Shown here: one piece after another, positions 1-12,762 of the stretch | Numbering within the stretch: the first letter of the stretch is position 1 | How the letters are laid out: every line of letters starts with the position of its first letter | From: Clavelina lepadiformis | Lineage: Eukaryota > Chordata > Ascidiacea > Aplousobranchia > Clavelinidae | Assembly (NCBI RefSeq): GCF_947623445.1 | Contig: NC_135240.1 | Location: forward strand, 8,928,001-8,992,000 | Direction of reading: 5' to 3' | DNA: 64,000 bases | Position numbers and translations under genes: made by a program | Notes under the pieces: generated by a model | Told to the model about the DNA's origin: nothing | Database searches by the model: none | The model's input: only the letters and a program-made list of their open reading frames with translations

Positions 1-3000
1 AGTAATTTCTTTTTCATAAAGAAACTAATATATAGCTTACAGCTCTGTAATTATGATTGCTAAAAATTTTGATGAACATGGCGTTTAAATTATAATTTGT
101 AGGTCTGAGTAAAATTAATTTTAGAAGATATTTGCCATTTCGTGCAAAACTATTCGACCAAAATAATTAGTTATTTATTCGAAGACTCCATGTGATGAGA
201 AAAGTTTGTTCTTTAATCTTTTAGCATTTTTGGAGGTTTAGATGTTTGAGCCACCGACGTTTTTCTTGCTGAAGTAGCAGACTGTAATTGCCACAACCTT
301 CACTTTTCAATTCTAAGTATGCATTATAACCACAACCTCAAGTGTTGACAACTCTTTGGCTGAATAAACGAAGTAGGCGAGAAAATGTAAGGGTTTCGGG
401 CTAAAAATAAGTATTGTGCGAACTTTATTACCTTGAATTTTCCACCTTAACAATTATTTCCAAATATAGTGCGCGTAATTTTTGCATAAATTTAAATTGG
501 CCAATCTAAAAGGATTTTCAACCGACGTAAATTACTCTGATGATCGTTATGAGCTACCCATTTTCATGCCTATTTGTTGTCGCAAAACGTTTACATAGAT
601 TGAATAATTATATCTGTTGACTTGGTGATATTATTGAACTAACTTATTTGCAGATGTAAATCCTTGTTCTGTCGCAATTATTTCAATGCTAAAGGGTTTA
701 GAAAAGTTTACCGGTTTATGGAAATTTTCTGTTGTTTCAAAAACAATGAATAACCCAGTTATAGTCACCAGTTTCCTAACAATGTACCGGTATATTCCTT
801 GTATGGCGTTAAATAAACATATTTGAGTTGAGTTGCTCTCAAAGATAACCTGACGCAGAACCCTTTCCGGAAGGTCGTGTTGTGTATACTTGTTATAACC
901 AACACAACAAGGTGAAGTTCAGCACATAGGTCTCTTGGCGTATATCTCAGGCAAGACAACACGTTCTGGCCATGTTAGTTGGGGTTTGTTTGCTGTGTAT
1001 ATTCGCTTATCGCTCCATAAAAGTAGCGATTTTGGCATTAGCTGATTCTGGTGTACATATATTAGCAACTTTTGCAAACAACAAAGTGTTACTATGTCTT
1101 TTTCGACTGTTGATTGTATAGATAAAATGCTTAACCTGCTGTCTTCATCCACGATCACGCCAATGCGTGTCGTCGGAGTAAACAGAGTGGTTTTCAATCC
1201 GCTAATCAGCCAACAAGTTTGCGGAGATTTTCTTCCGATAAAAATCTATTTCTTAAAAGCTTATGAGCGATACACCATTCTGTAATCCCTGCGTAAAATG
1301 CACATATTGCCAAACCGGTTAAAATTTACGGACACTGGGGATTTGATTCGGAGGAATACTTCCATAGAAACACTTAAGGCTAACGCAAAATGTTGGTTAG
1401 CAAAATCACACTGAAGTTTTACATTTAGGAATTACAGTGGCCAATTTCTTAACTGTTTATACGTCCCAGTAAGTGCGACACTCTACAATTCAACTCCAGT
1501 CTCCCAGAGCAGAAAACGTTTTGTTGTTCTTCGTCTTGCAGTAGGGGACTTGCTGACGAAAATAGGACAGAGCATAAGTGAAATAAATCGCCACGTCCTT
1601 TTTAAGTCCCTTGCGCGTAGTAAGTGGTGCGATGCCAACACATCAATTTGCTTCACACAGCCATATATACTTTATATATGTATCTTCCTTTGCTGTGTGG
1701 CACATAAATCGTCCCGTATATTTGAACACGTCCAGTATATCACTATAATATGTTGAAACTGTATTTACTTCAATACGTATCGTTTATAAATTTTCTCAAA
1801 AGAAAGCAAGAAGTTTTCGTGACGACTATTAGCAACTTGTGACGTAATTAAGCTGTGACATTGTCGGGTAACTTTTGTCACTCCAAAATGCAGTTCTCAA
1901 GTTGCTGACGCAATTTAGGTGTCGGGTTGTCATCATTCCGAGTTCCAAGTCGCGTTTTTTATAGGACGAAATCTTCGTTCGTCACATTCAGGCCTAAATT
2001 GAGTGCCGAAAGACGTCCCAGATTCTTAGCAAGTTACTAACAGCAAGCTTTTAGCAAGTTTCCAACCGGAAATTGTGCCGTTTCTTAAAACAGTGCTAAC
2101 TTAGCAATGCAAAACCTTGTGTAAAAGCATGTGAGGAGACAAGTGTTCTAAGTATGGATAAAAATACATGACTAAGTTAGCCAGCGCAGGCGGTTTAAAG
2201 CCACTCCAGAAACACTACACCATGCAGTCTTGCTTCTGAGACAAGGTCGATTGCGTCGTTATGAAAATAGCTTATGTAATCGCATTTGTAAAGCAACTGC
2301 AACAGCATGTAGATGCATGCATAGTACTATTTAGTATTTTTCTGTATTGGATTGAAGCATTTACTTCATGTGTTAATTGAATATACTTGATGTTAACAAA
2401 TTATTTGGATGCTGTTTAAAAATATTAACATAAGGTTGATGTCATTTTATTCCGCTGGAATAGCCGTAGAAGTTTCGTGTGGAAGAACCTACAGTACATG
2501 TTGGAACCTTGACGATAACTTGTCGCTCGTACGTTAGTAATTGCGTAGTTCGCTCCGGTTCAGCGGACTTGCCGTACCTTTGCTGCCGTGTTTCAGTTTA
2601 CTTTTACCTGTGTCCAAAACAAGTTCTCCAAGTCACTAACTACTTTGCCGTACTTTTAGCGAGCTTATTTCGATAAAGGATACATTTTTTTCTTCTAGCT
2701 CTTTCAATCCGACCAGTAACACTCCACCTCTACGACATACGACATACGACAATCGAAGTAACGGTTATTTTTACAAGTCGGGTCTGTTTAAGATCTGCCT
2801 ATCTGTGGCTAGCCTTTGCGGGTATTTATCGTTGCTTGAACTCGCGTTACCGTGACATTGACCACCGTTTCGCACTTGCCTGTCTCGCGCTTGGCTTTCG
2901 CTATGCCAGTTATTTCAGCGATAGCTGGTTGATTTTAACTCATGGCTTGGTTTCCTGAAAAGTTGTTTCCCGCGTCTAATTACTTCTATTGGAAAATATT

Positions 3001-4486
3001 TTCAACAAAGAGAAAGGAATAATCTGCAAAATGTCTACTACGCATTTTTTCTGTAAACAGTGATTTCAGAGTAAATGTTAACCTTGCCAAAACAATTTAT
3101 TTTACACTAAGAGCCAAGCATATCAAAATACGGTAAAAAGAATGTTGTGTACCTATAAAGCCAAAGGACCCCGAATCGGATCTTAAAGTACGTTTTGTGT
3201 GGTTTTTTCATAACAGGTCGCGTGTTAATGTTTTCTTTGTTTACGTAGCCAATTATCCATTCACTGTCTTAGCTTAATCCGAATTTCAGAAAAGCCTGAT
3301 TTGTAAGCACGAAGCACAACTGTAATGAAACGTTACCTGCATGTCGTCGTGACTCTGACGCCGATCAGCTCCAAGATCAACCTTCATCGACGCATCGTTA
3401 AATTAACGAATGTTAAGCAAACTACGCATCTAGCATGGGCGCTCCTGTCCAAGCAACCTTGTGTATGTGCGCCAGTGGTTGCTCGTACTTTGACCCGTAC
3501 TTTAACAAGCAAGCTGTGTTAAAAACCTCGCAGATTTTGTTTTCTTTGTTTGGAGTTGCCAGGATTTGTAGCGACCAGTTCTTTGTTGCAGTAGCTTGTA
3601 AGACTGCCCGCGTTAGTAACCCAACGTATCGTGTTTGCTGAGAAGTGCATCATATAGTGTACCATGTGCCTAAGTTATATTGTACTTTTAAGTTGTTGCT
3701 TTGTAATACGATACCACGCTTCATCATACGTTGAAACATACATATGTGCGATGATGAGACCTTGTTATACCTTTGTTATTTCAGTGCGTCATACTCGCTT
3801 TTTCTCAAACTGACCCTTACATGATATGCCGTCGTATGGGGACCGTCTCCAGATAAAATTTTTCAGAGCTTATAGCATTTATTTTGGTATCCGTTCGCAT
3901 TAGCCAAGTTGACCGGTTAGGGAATAAAAGGTAGAGTTGATTTTGGCAAAACAAGGGTTAAAGTGGTATCAGCCCCCATGGGGTTCACCGTTAATTATTA
4001 TTTACTAAAAGCACATCTGTGACTGCTCCGATGTTTCGCTGAGTTTGGGCGACGAGCGCGTTTGATGATTCATTTATTGAAGCGGCTGAATATTAAAAAC
4101 ACTCGTTTGAGCGGTACTATCATCGTGGTGTGTACATTAAATAGGTTTATGCGACGTATTGTGAAAAACATACACATGAGTATAAGTTGCGTAACCGTTT
4201 GCAATGTCATGGTTTACACTCTACAGTATTGACTCGAACTCAGTCGTTAATTTTTCCCAAAAGGAATATCTGCCCACCCTCAGCTGTTTTTTATACGAAC
4301 GCATTCAATCATTTTAGTCTTCTTAGTGAAATACTACGGAATGCCCTAAGTACACACAATCCCACGTCCCCAGCGAGGTCACCTGTCATCAAGTTGGTCA
4401 ACGATGGTTGTATTCCGAGGCTCGCAGCGAATTTCTGTCATTAACATGCTTTGTTGTGAAAAACGGTCGTTAAGGACGTATCGTAA

Positions 4487-4510
4487 ATGAGCCTGAAAGA
4501 TCAGGCTCAT
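4487..4510. repeat. Perfect short inverted repeat (hairpin)
   Basis: Arms ATGAGCCTGA and TCAGGCTCAT are perfect reverse complements separated by the 4-nt loop AAGA. Such a stem would form a stable hairpin in RNA or a small cruciform in DNA. No gene context explains it, so its role is unknown. Confidence 0.7.
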
Positions 4511-7500
4511 AGACCTAGTACCTTTAGTAAGAACTTTTTTATTGTTGGCTTCTAGTGAGAAACTTTAGCTCTGTGTTTAGCTTAAAATGCACTGTTCCTT
4601 TAAAACATGTAGACTTTTGCCAGAGTTGGAGATGCCGAGTCCTGAACAGAAAATGTGTTTCTCCTATAAATTTAATGCTGAGATGCAGGTGTTTTCAGTG
4701 TGTCGGATTACTAAGGCCCAAGCCACTGTTTTCACTACAGCTGCACACAACAAGTTAAACTTCGTTGCTTGTAGTGTTTGTTTTAGCGGACCATTTCCAA
4801 CCCATCACGCCACTTGATTTGCGATTTTTCTGAAACCCACAATTACGGGGCGGACTTATAACAACAAAACTTGTTTTTCTAGTTCCAAATCGTCCATAGA
4901 GAATTGTTTATCTCTCTTCTATTTTAGTTCAGTAATCTTAAAACAACTGAGACCTGTTTTCTTCCAGGCTCAGCGCTCCTACATTTACCAAAGCTCTTAT
5001 TATGGCCATGTTCCCCCTAATTACTGACCCCAAAGTCGTCCAAAGAGCAGAAAGAGAGAAAGAATGGTTGCAATAAATGTAATGCAGCGTAGTTATTTGT
5101 AAGTAAAAAAATAACAGCTTATCAAAAGAGAAGATGCCAGATCAATCACCTGTCACTAACACAAACACCCGGACTTTTCGCACATTTTTTATCAACTTTG
5201 AGGGCTTTCACAAGAGCGGAGATGTGATTTTTGCACAAGTTTCTCACACTGCCCAAAGTAATAACCGCTTCGATTTGAAATTTGACAAGCGTTTTGTGAA
5301 GCGTGTTTGTTAATGCCTGAAAACTCATATTACTCCATGATTATGTGTTAAATAATTACATGGTAGGAAAAGCTGTGTTCGCAATCATGATAATTCTTAT
5401 CGTCTCTTTAATGGGAGTTGATGGCAAGCCCTCAAACGCCATTGCTTGCTGTGGTGTGTATAAGTCTATGTCGACATGTTAAGCTTCAACGTGTCACAGG
5501 CCGTGAGCGTTTTGAAACGGTTTATAATATCTCAGACGTAATGCCTACAAGCGCTGAACTGACTTGAACATGTAACAGGCATACCTGTGGTTAATTTTGG
5601 GAGAAAATTTAAGCCTTAATCAACGATTATTCGCAGACAGAAGGCAGCCATTGCGTAAGTAAAAAGGTTAAACGTTAAACAAGTATAACAAGGTCTTAAT
5701 GTGTGAGATTTTTTATGTACCTTTGTTGTTTAATCCTTACCTGTCATCAGCAGATTGATGGCATCAGTACGCTTGAAGTCGCCGAATAGTTTTAGCCAGG
5801 CCCGAACTGTACCGCAACCAATTCTAAGTTAAAAATGTACTAGAATGAGAAATAGTATTACGAGACAGCAAAATTTCAGAAATATGACGATGCAATAGCC
5901 AGTGCAAGTCAAAGCGAAAATTAAAATAGTAACCATTAAGAACATCGTTTTTATTTGTACTTGAAACCAGTAGTATTATGGTTTCTCATTCATCTGATTC
6001 ATCATTAATCTGCTGTAGGGAATTTAATTGAATACTGACTTTGTTTTAACCGACCTATTTTAATATAATTGCCAATTTCGCAGTTATTTTCTCAAATCCG
6101 TTCTGATGAGTTCTAGAAGCTGAATTGGCGTTCGTTTATCTGTAAACAAAACACCATGTTGTTTGCCAGCGTTTTCTGAAAGACATGTTAATCTCTTGTC
6201 TTTTACGCGATAATGTTTTTAATAAGCTTTGGTTAAATCGCTTCAGGCACGAAATTTGAAACGGCCTGTCCACACACCGGCCAAGAGCCTTCGCTGACCA
6301 AAAGTATGATGTACGTAATTTTCAACAACCGTTTTTCATATCGTTTGAAGATGATAACAGCTTGCCACTTTACATTGAGTTCAAGGTCGCTCTACAGTAT
6401 ATGTACAAAAATGGACGGTGCTGTCAGACTTAATCTTCCCAATTAGATAGTTTATGCAAACACGTCACCACTTTTTTATGACAACATAATTACGACAGCG
6501 GTCGTCGCCGATTGGTTTTTGAAGTGCTTCAAATTCATAGTTTTCAAACTTGACCCGCTGTATATTTCGCTGAAATCATCGATCAAGTGTATTTATGTCC
6601 ATACGTCAATTCTATCTTTTTTAGTTGAGTTTTTAACAAAATAAATCCGCAAACCAGTTACCGCGTTTTTTTCTCCAAAATAAAGTCATCGAAAATGTAA
6701 TCAAGAATTTTCGACGCTCGTTATAAGAAAATCACATTTCTTTACAGTTAGAAGGGGATTACCATTCAAGTCATCTCTGTAAAAGCCGCATTTTTTTACC
6801 ACTGCTCGACTAACACAAGTCTGTTACCTAAAATTCACAAAGCAAATAGGTCCCGATTATGTTGCGCTAGATAAAGAGATTATCTTCGAAACTAATAGAC
6901 CGACTGTGGCATAACACCCTCAAAGTGTTTCACCCCTTGTACAATCGACTTTTCTATGCGTTGGTCTGGTAGCGTTGTTATGCCTTGTTGGTCTGCGGTT
7001 TCTTTCGGCGCTATTGGTGCCTTCCTTCAAGAAAGATAAGCATTCAATACTGTCACTTTATCAGCTAGCCAAGCTGCCCCAAATTTTAAAACTTTCAACG
7101 TAAATTTCCAAATATCACAAAGTGAATATTTCATTTGTGCATTGGCATGCATCCTTATATGTACGATTTAGTACATTGTAGTTTTCTTTTTCCAATTCAA
7201 GACCAAGTTTGGATTCGCTGTTGTTCGACTCCCCAGAAATATGTCTTTTCGCGTCTAGTCGCGTTGAAATTTCTTTGAATACGTGATTATGTGTTGATAT
7301 AACCATATACGGGAAGGGTTGAAGTTTAACGTCGGGTTTAATGCGAAACACCTGCGCAGGTTTAGCAAAACCTTACAAACGACTTGTTGAGTTGTTTTGT
7401 CAATATTCAGTCAATCAGCTGTCAACTAAGCAAGGCAGTGAAAATTATTCTTAGAGCTAATTGAGACCTCCCTAATTATGAAGAATCTTGGGTGGTCGAA

Positions 7501-7956
7501 CGTCATCCCCACATCTGTTTTCATTTCTTTCAAACCCCGAGTCTGTTTATCATGTCACTAAGGCGCGTTCGGTGTGTCAGTACTGACGGTAATCGCCTAC
7601 AATTAACTTGTTTGAAGCTATGTCAAGTAACCTGAAAATCCAGACATGCTTTCAAAGTGAGCGAATCAACATAAAAATTCGTCTAAATGTGCTTTATAGT
7701 GCTTAAATCAGGCCAAATGACGATGTTTTGTATATGATACTGCCTCTAAACTCTTGGTATTTGAACGCTAGCACCCACCATTACAGATAACATGTGAAGT
7801 ACCGGGCACCTGCGAAATAGTGTGGGCCGGCGAATTTTGCCGTAAATTTTATTGCTCTTTTTGAAATTCGAATCCGCGCTGTTGTTCACGACGTTTTAAT
7901 ATCCCTCGCTTCATCGACCATTCAATTGTTCTAGATGAGAAGATAAACGTATTATA

Positions 7957-7964
7957 TGACGTCA
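7957..7964. promoter_or_regulatory. CRE-like palindrome
   Basis: Perfect TGACGTCA, the consensus site for CREB/ATF bZIP factors. A second copy lies at 9289-9296, and a third at 18615-18622 beyond the FRS2-like gene. An 8-bp match can occur by chance in a window of this size, so function is unproven. Confidence 0.25.
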
Positions 7965-9288
7965 TCGAGAAGATACCTGATAAGACGTTTAGAGTGTCTA
8001 CGCCTTCTAAACTCAACCCAAACCCTTGTTAGTGTTGTTTAAATGAAGATTTTCAAGCGAGCAAATGACAATACAGTAGTGGTAGTAGCGGCACTGGTAT
8101 ATTAACGGATGGTCACTTAGTCTGGGTCAAGTTCTGAAGACCCGCCCCGCCCTATGAGAAATAGTGCACAGGAGTGCCAACGGAAGTTAAGCAGTTTTGA
8201 CTAGTTGCAGTTTTCATATTCACCTTCCTGCTTGCTACATGTAGCTAGTCAGAAACCGTCATCGTCCTCATTGAATTTTTATATCGTGGGAAGGTAGCGT
8301 TTTAAACTGCAGCATATGTTCTGTTGTTTTATTGTAACGCTGTAAACTTTTTATTAACAACTTTCATAAACGACTCGTTTGATGTCGCCTTTAATGGCAT
8401 GCCTTTCGACTGAGTTGCACATGTGGTAGGCAGTTGTCTGTATTTGGGCGGGAGAAAGTTGTTTCTTTATTGTTGTCTAAGAGAAAAGATTTGCTCGCCC
8501 TTGTCAGAGTTATTGTTGTTAGAAGAAGGCCGAAAGCCTGACGCTGGTTTGACCTAATCAAGCAAAAAGTCGAAGATTACGCTTTTTATGGCTTGGAGCG
8601 TTTACGAGAAAAATCACCAATTTGCTTTGCTTCATCTCAACTTGAATGTCACAGTTTGATGTGCGCTGCTCGTCTTTCTGTTTTCGTCGTAGGTCGAATG
8701 CTGTCAGTGTATATGACTTGGCGCACAAAGAAGTTGAAACTGAAAATTTTACACATCTAGTTTGGAGAAAATGACATATTTGGCGTGGGTCATCCGTGTA
8801 GTATTTCGAGTTAAGCAGAACAAAACGCACGTTTAGCGTTTTGAAGTTTAAGCTATACACATATGAAAAATTCAGTGCAAATATATAAAACTAGGTGACC
8901 GTCTACATAGCAAAGTTTCTTGCAAATAGTGATCGCAGTCTATATTAGTTCCTAGTTATATGTACTTGAGTTTGTCCAGCGTTTGAATGCGAAGCCATAT
9001 TGTTAGAGACGAGCTATTTGGAAGAATTATTTATCTAATCTAGAGAAGGTAATACTAAAATAACTTATTAAGAATATTTAAGTTTTCATTACTGCTGTGT
9101 AGTGTAACCATAAAAATATTAAGTTTCTTAGCTCTTAAGGCTGGTACATTAAATGTCTGTAATATTGACTCTGGGGTTTACACAAACTATTGATGTTGAC
9201 GTTGACGTTGGTCTGTTATTATTCGGTATGACATGGTCGGAGGTCAAGTCACGTGTTTATTATTCTTTGGCGACCCTTCTGCTCATTA

Positions 9289-9296
9289 TGACGTCA
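9289..9296. promoter_or_regulatory. CRE-like palindrome
   Basis: Perfect TGACGTCA about 3.5 kb upstream of the FRS2-like start codon. Same caution as for the copy at 7957. Confidence 0.25.
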
Positions 9297-12200
9297 GATA
9301 AAATAAAAGCGGCGAGAGCAAATTTTCCAGGTCAGGTCTCGTTAATTATCACTTGCATTTCGCCTGCAGCGAATTCACGCCGCTGTGCGTGCTTGCTTCG
9401 TCTCTCGTCCTTTTTCGAATTGTGTTTTTCGCGACCTGTTTCATAGTTGCATGCTCAACATTTATCTTACCAGTAGTTTTGAAGTGGTGAAGTACAATGT
9501 ATATCACTTCAGCTGTAGAGATGCAGTTTTATCAGAGATTTTTAGTCTTTATTTCAGTGCAAGTAATGCTTGCTTTCTCAGTTCGCAAGCTTTAGTCTTT
9601 CTACTTGTCATTGCTATACCTTAAATATCTTATTTTGTCTTATAAGAAAGTTGTCAGGCATGGGAGAAACGCCGCCATTATCATTGCAATTTCATTGTTT
9701 TTATAAACGGTTCATGTTTCAACAACGCAAGGGTTATAAAAAGTTTAGTGAGCACAAGTAAATGCTTGAAGACATAAATTTGAATGAGACAGTTCTCGAC
9801 TGGTTAGTTGGCATTGTCGGAATCACGACAAAGAATGACGTTGAGTGAGACAAAGTGTGTGCCAAGACCATCAATACCCACACACTGTCATTGAATATTT
9901 AGCGAATATTTTTCTTTCAACACTACAGGGGGTGCCTGTTGTTACGCTACAATAAATCCCCTTTTGTGCCTGGGTGCACCCGAAAAGTAGATAACTTATG
10001 ATTCTTTATTCGGTGGAGGACAGTGACTTCCATGTACGCTTGCCTTCGCAGTCTTTCCAAATCGCGTTATCCGTTCTTTTTGAGCAGAAAATTTCGTAAC
10101 GATTTTCCTCTAAGAAGAAACTTAATTTCGTAGCGTGTTCTGCATGATAATAATCGTGTAGAACAAATCCAACGTTTAAATTTTTAAACGTCAACACATG
10201 GTTACCGAGATGGTTTAAGAAGTCCAAGAAATTACTAAACCAAAGCTGGTTATACTCAAACGAATCTTCGCATATCCTCAAGCTAAGAGTGTATTTATGC
10301 TTATTCTTTGATTGAATAAAGCCTTTATTTAAAAATATTTAGTGCTAAACAAATAGTTGTACTGCTCGAGCAATTCAAGTCAAATTGACGTTTATTGCAA
10401 GCTTTTTGCAGCAATGTGACAATGCGCACAATACATTGGTTTTTGCGAGCTTTTGTGGATATGAATAACTGCTGTTGGTGATATGGACTTTAGTGCAGCG
10501 GAAGTCCAGTGGAACGTTGAAAATGCGACCGATTTGCAGCAGTGTGCAATACAGCGTTCAAATCTTACATAGTGCGCTAGTTATTTGTATTTGCTCGTAG
10601 AAGACCATGTCAAACGACAATAAAGGCAATTTAATGACAGCTTTAAATGGTTGTAGAGGTCGTTATAACATAAAGAGGTTTCTTCTATGTGTCGAATGTT
10701 GCTGCAGTAGTATTACGGCCATAAAAACGTAACCGCGCAACGTTTTTGCATAACCATGATTAATTTGCTATTTACTTATCAACATACACGAGACGTAGCT
10801 AAAGAATTCACACAGGTAATTTATAGGCGTTTTGGCTTAAACAAATAAACCCATATAGCTCGTTTAAGATTAAATTCGATATTTTGGATGGAGACCGAAC
10901 CGCTTTTGCGCTTTTACGGCCAACAATTGAGCAGTAAAACGCGAATTGCCAGTTTAATGTATTGCCATTGTGGGATGCCATAAAACTGTTAGAACGGTAT
11001 ACTAGGGCCATATAATATGTGTCTTGCAAGTTTGAAGAAAATACATCCATAGAGATAGCGCTGTGGGGTTGGTAGTTGTGTTAATGGCTTGCTAAACACT
11101 GTCGAGCCACAGCGGTTACGATTTGGCGACAGTTTGATGGGTATACAGCGCAGGTGCGATTTACTGTCTCGCTTAAAAGGCGACGATAAACAACGTGACT
11201 AAGACTGATATAACAGCAGGTACGTATTTAGAAACTTTCTCTGCTGCAGTTTTTTCTAAAACCCCAAACCCCCCCTGGTCGTTGTAACCGTGACTACCTT
11301 GGTATGTCTTTGGATGCGCGAAGTCAGTTGCAAGTCTTGCCATGTATTTTGACTAGCACGCAACATTTTTAGGCGGCATGCCAGAGTCTTGCCGCGGAAA
11401 ACTTTTATGTAAGCAGCGGGTTTACGTAAGGTAAGAAGAGGTAAAAACAAGTACCGTACTGTGTAAAACGCTTCTACTCAAAATAAGAAAATAGGATAGT
11501 GCGTGCTAGAGATACGAAAAACCGCGTGCGAATATTCATTCCGAAGCCCAGTGTTAATGCAAAGTGACGATACTATTTGCGTTTTTGACTCAACTTTTCT
11601 CCGCCAAGACATTAAAAATAGTCAGTCACCTTTCTTGACTTCATCTTGTGCGGCGAACACAGATTGTAGTCGCGTACGAACGCCGGATTTTTTGTTTTAC
11701 GAATTTCCGAAAGCTTTAGAAACGCAAGGAAATACTTTTCTTCTGTCGTCATAAACCTTATAGGCTTCGCATTACGTCACTGTTTTTAGTAAACTAATTC
11801 GGTCTGACTTGCTTCGGATTGTGTACAATGTAGTGTCTGACGCTCATAGTGTATTTATGCAAGTCTGTGTCCTGGTGTCCTGAGCGCGCCTTCGTTTCCC
11901 AGACAACGGGTCGAGTCTTTAATAAAAATCAGTCTTACATACGCTATTTCCATGCCCGTGTTAATTTATACCTTTGTTTACTCGTTGTCCCCTTTGTTTG
12001 CTTGGCCGCTTACGTAAGGACCATGGTGTCGTTAATGCTGCATTTAATGGATTCAAAGCAGTTGGATGCTTTTATTCCTACTGTTCATAGCAATGGGTTT
12101 AATGTTATCTTTTAACTGAGAAAAGTGATACGTATATATTATTTTTAAGCGGTGTGTGAACTATGAAACAACTTTGGAACTAGAACTGGTGAAAAACTCA

Positions 12201-12762
12201 ATCAGGTAAATTTAGGAGTAAACACTTTTCTCGTTTGTGTGACATTCTCCGGCTGCGCGCACTTGACGATTTGAATTTGAAACTATCATTAGTAATCCCG
12301 CCTATCACGGGCCCCGATATAAAATATTCATTTTTAATTAGTCACTGCCAAAGGCTTAACAAGGCCTGCCATATCACCACTACAACGTTTCTTATCAGGG
12401 CTAATATTTGTCTTTTAGCATACCAATGCGTTGTTCTTTGTTGCTTTTGCGTTTTAGACCACTCAGCACAGTAGCCCGACTACCGCTGTCTGTGTTAGCA
12501 GACTTGAATTTTTTCTGATAAAGCACATATTCGTTGTTATGTTTGAGTGCTGTAATTAAACTGGCTCCAATTGGTACCAACTACCAATCTAGCAGAACAG
12601 CTTGCCCTAATGTTACCATGTATTTACGCATTAAGTTTAAAATGTGCACGTTCCTGAAGGTATAAAGTAAGTTAATATGAGATAAAAAAGCACCGAGCTG
12701 TTTAACTGAAAAATTGCGCCGTGAGAAAAGGCCGAAGACTGCAGCATTACCCGCATTTCATG

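Larger units (their letters stand above)
1..12762. other. Long spacer upstream of FRS2-like gene, no supported gene
   Basis: I see no convincing coding exon here on either strand. Open frames are all about 100 codons or shorter, have no recognisable domain, and do not link through matching splice sites. The stretch holds two perfect CRE-type palindromes, TGACGTCA at 7957-7964 and 9289-9296, and one perfect 10-bp inverted repeat at 4487-4510. It may contain the 5' untranslated exon, promoter and enhancers of the FRS2-like gene that starts at 12763, or of a gene beyond the left edge. That is inference from position only. Confidence 0.5.
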
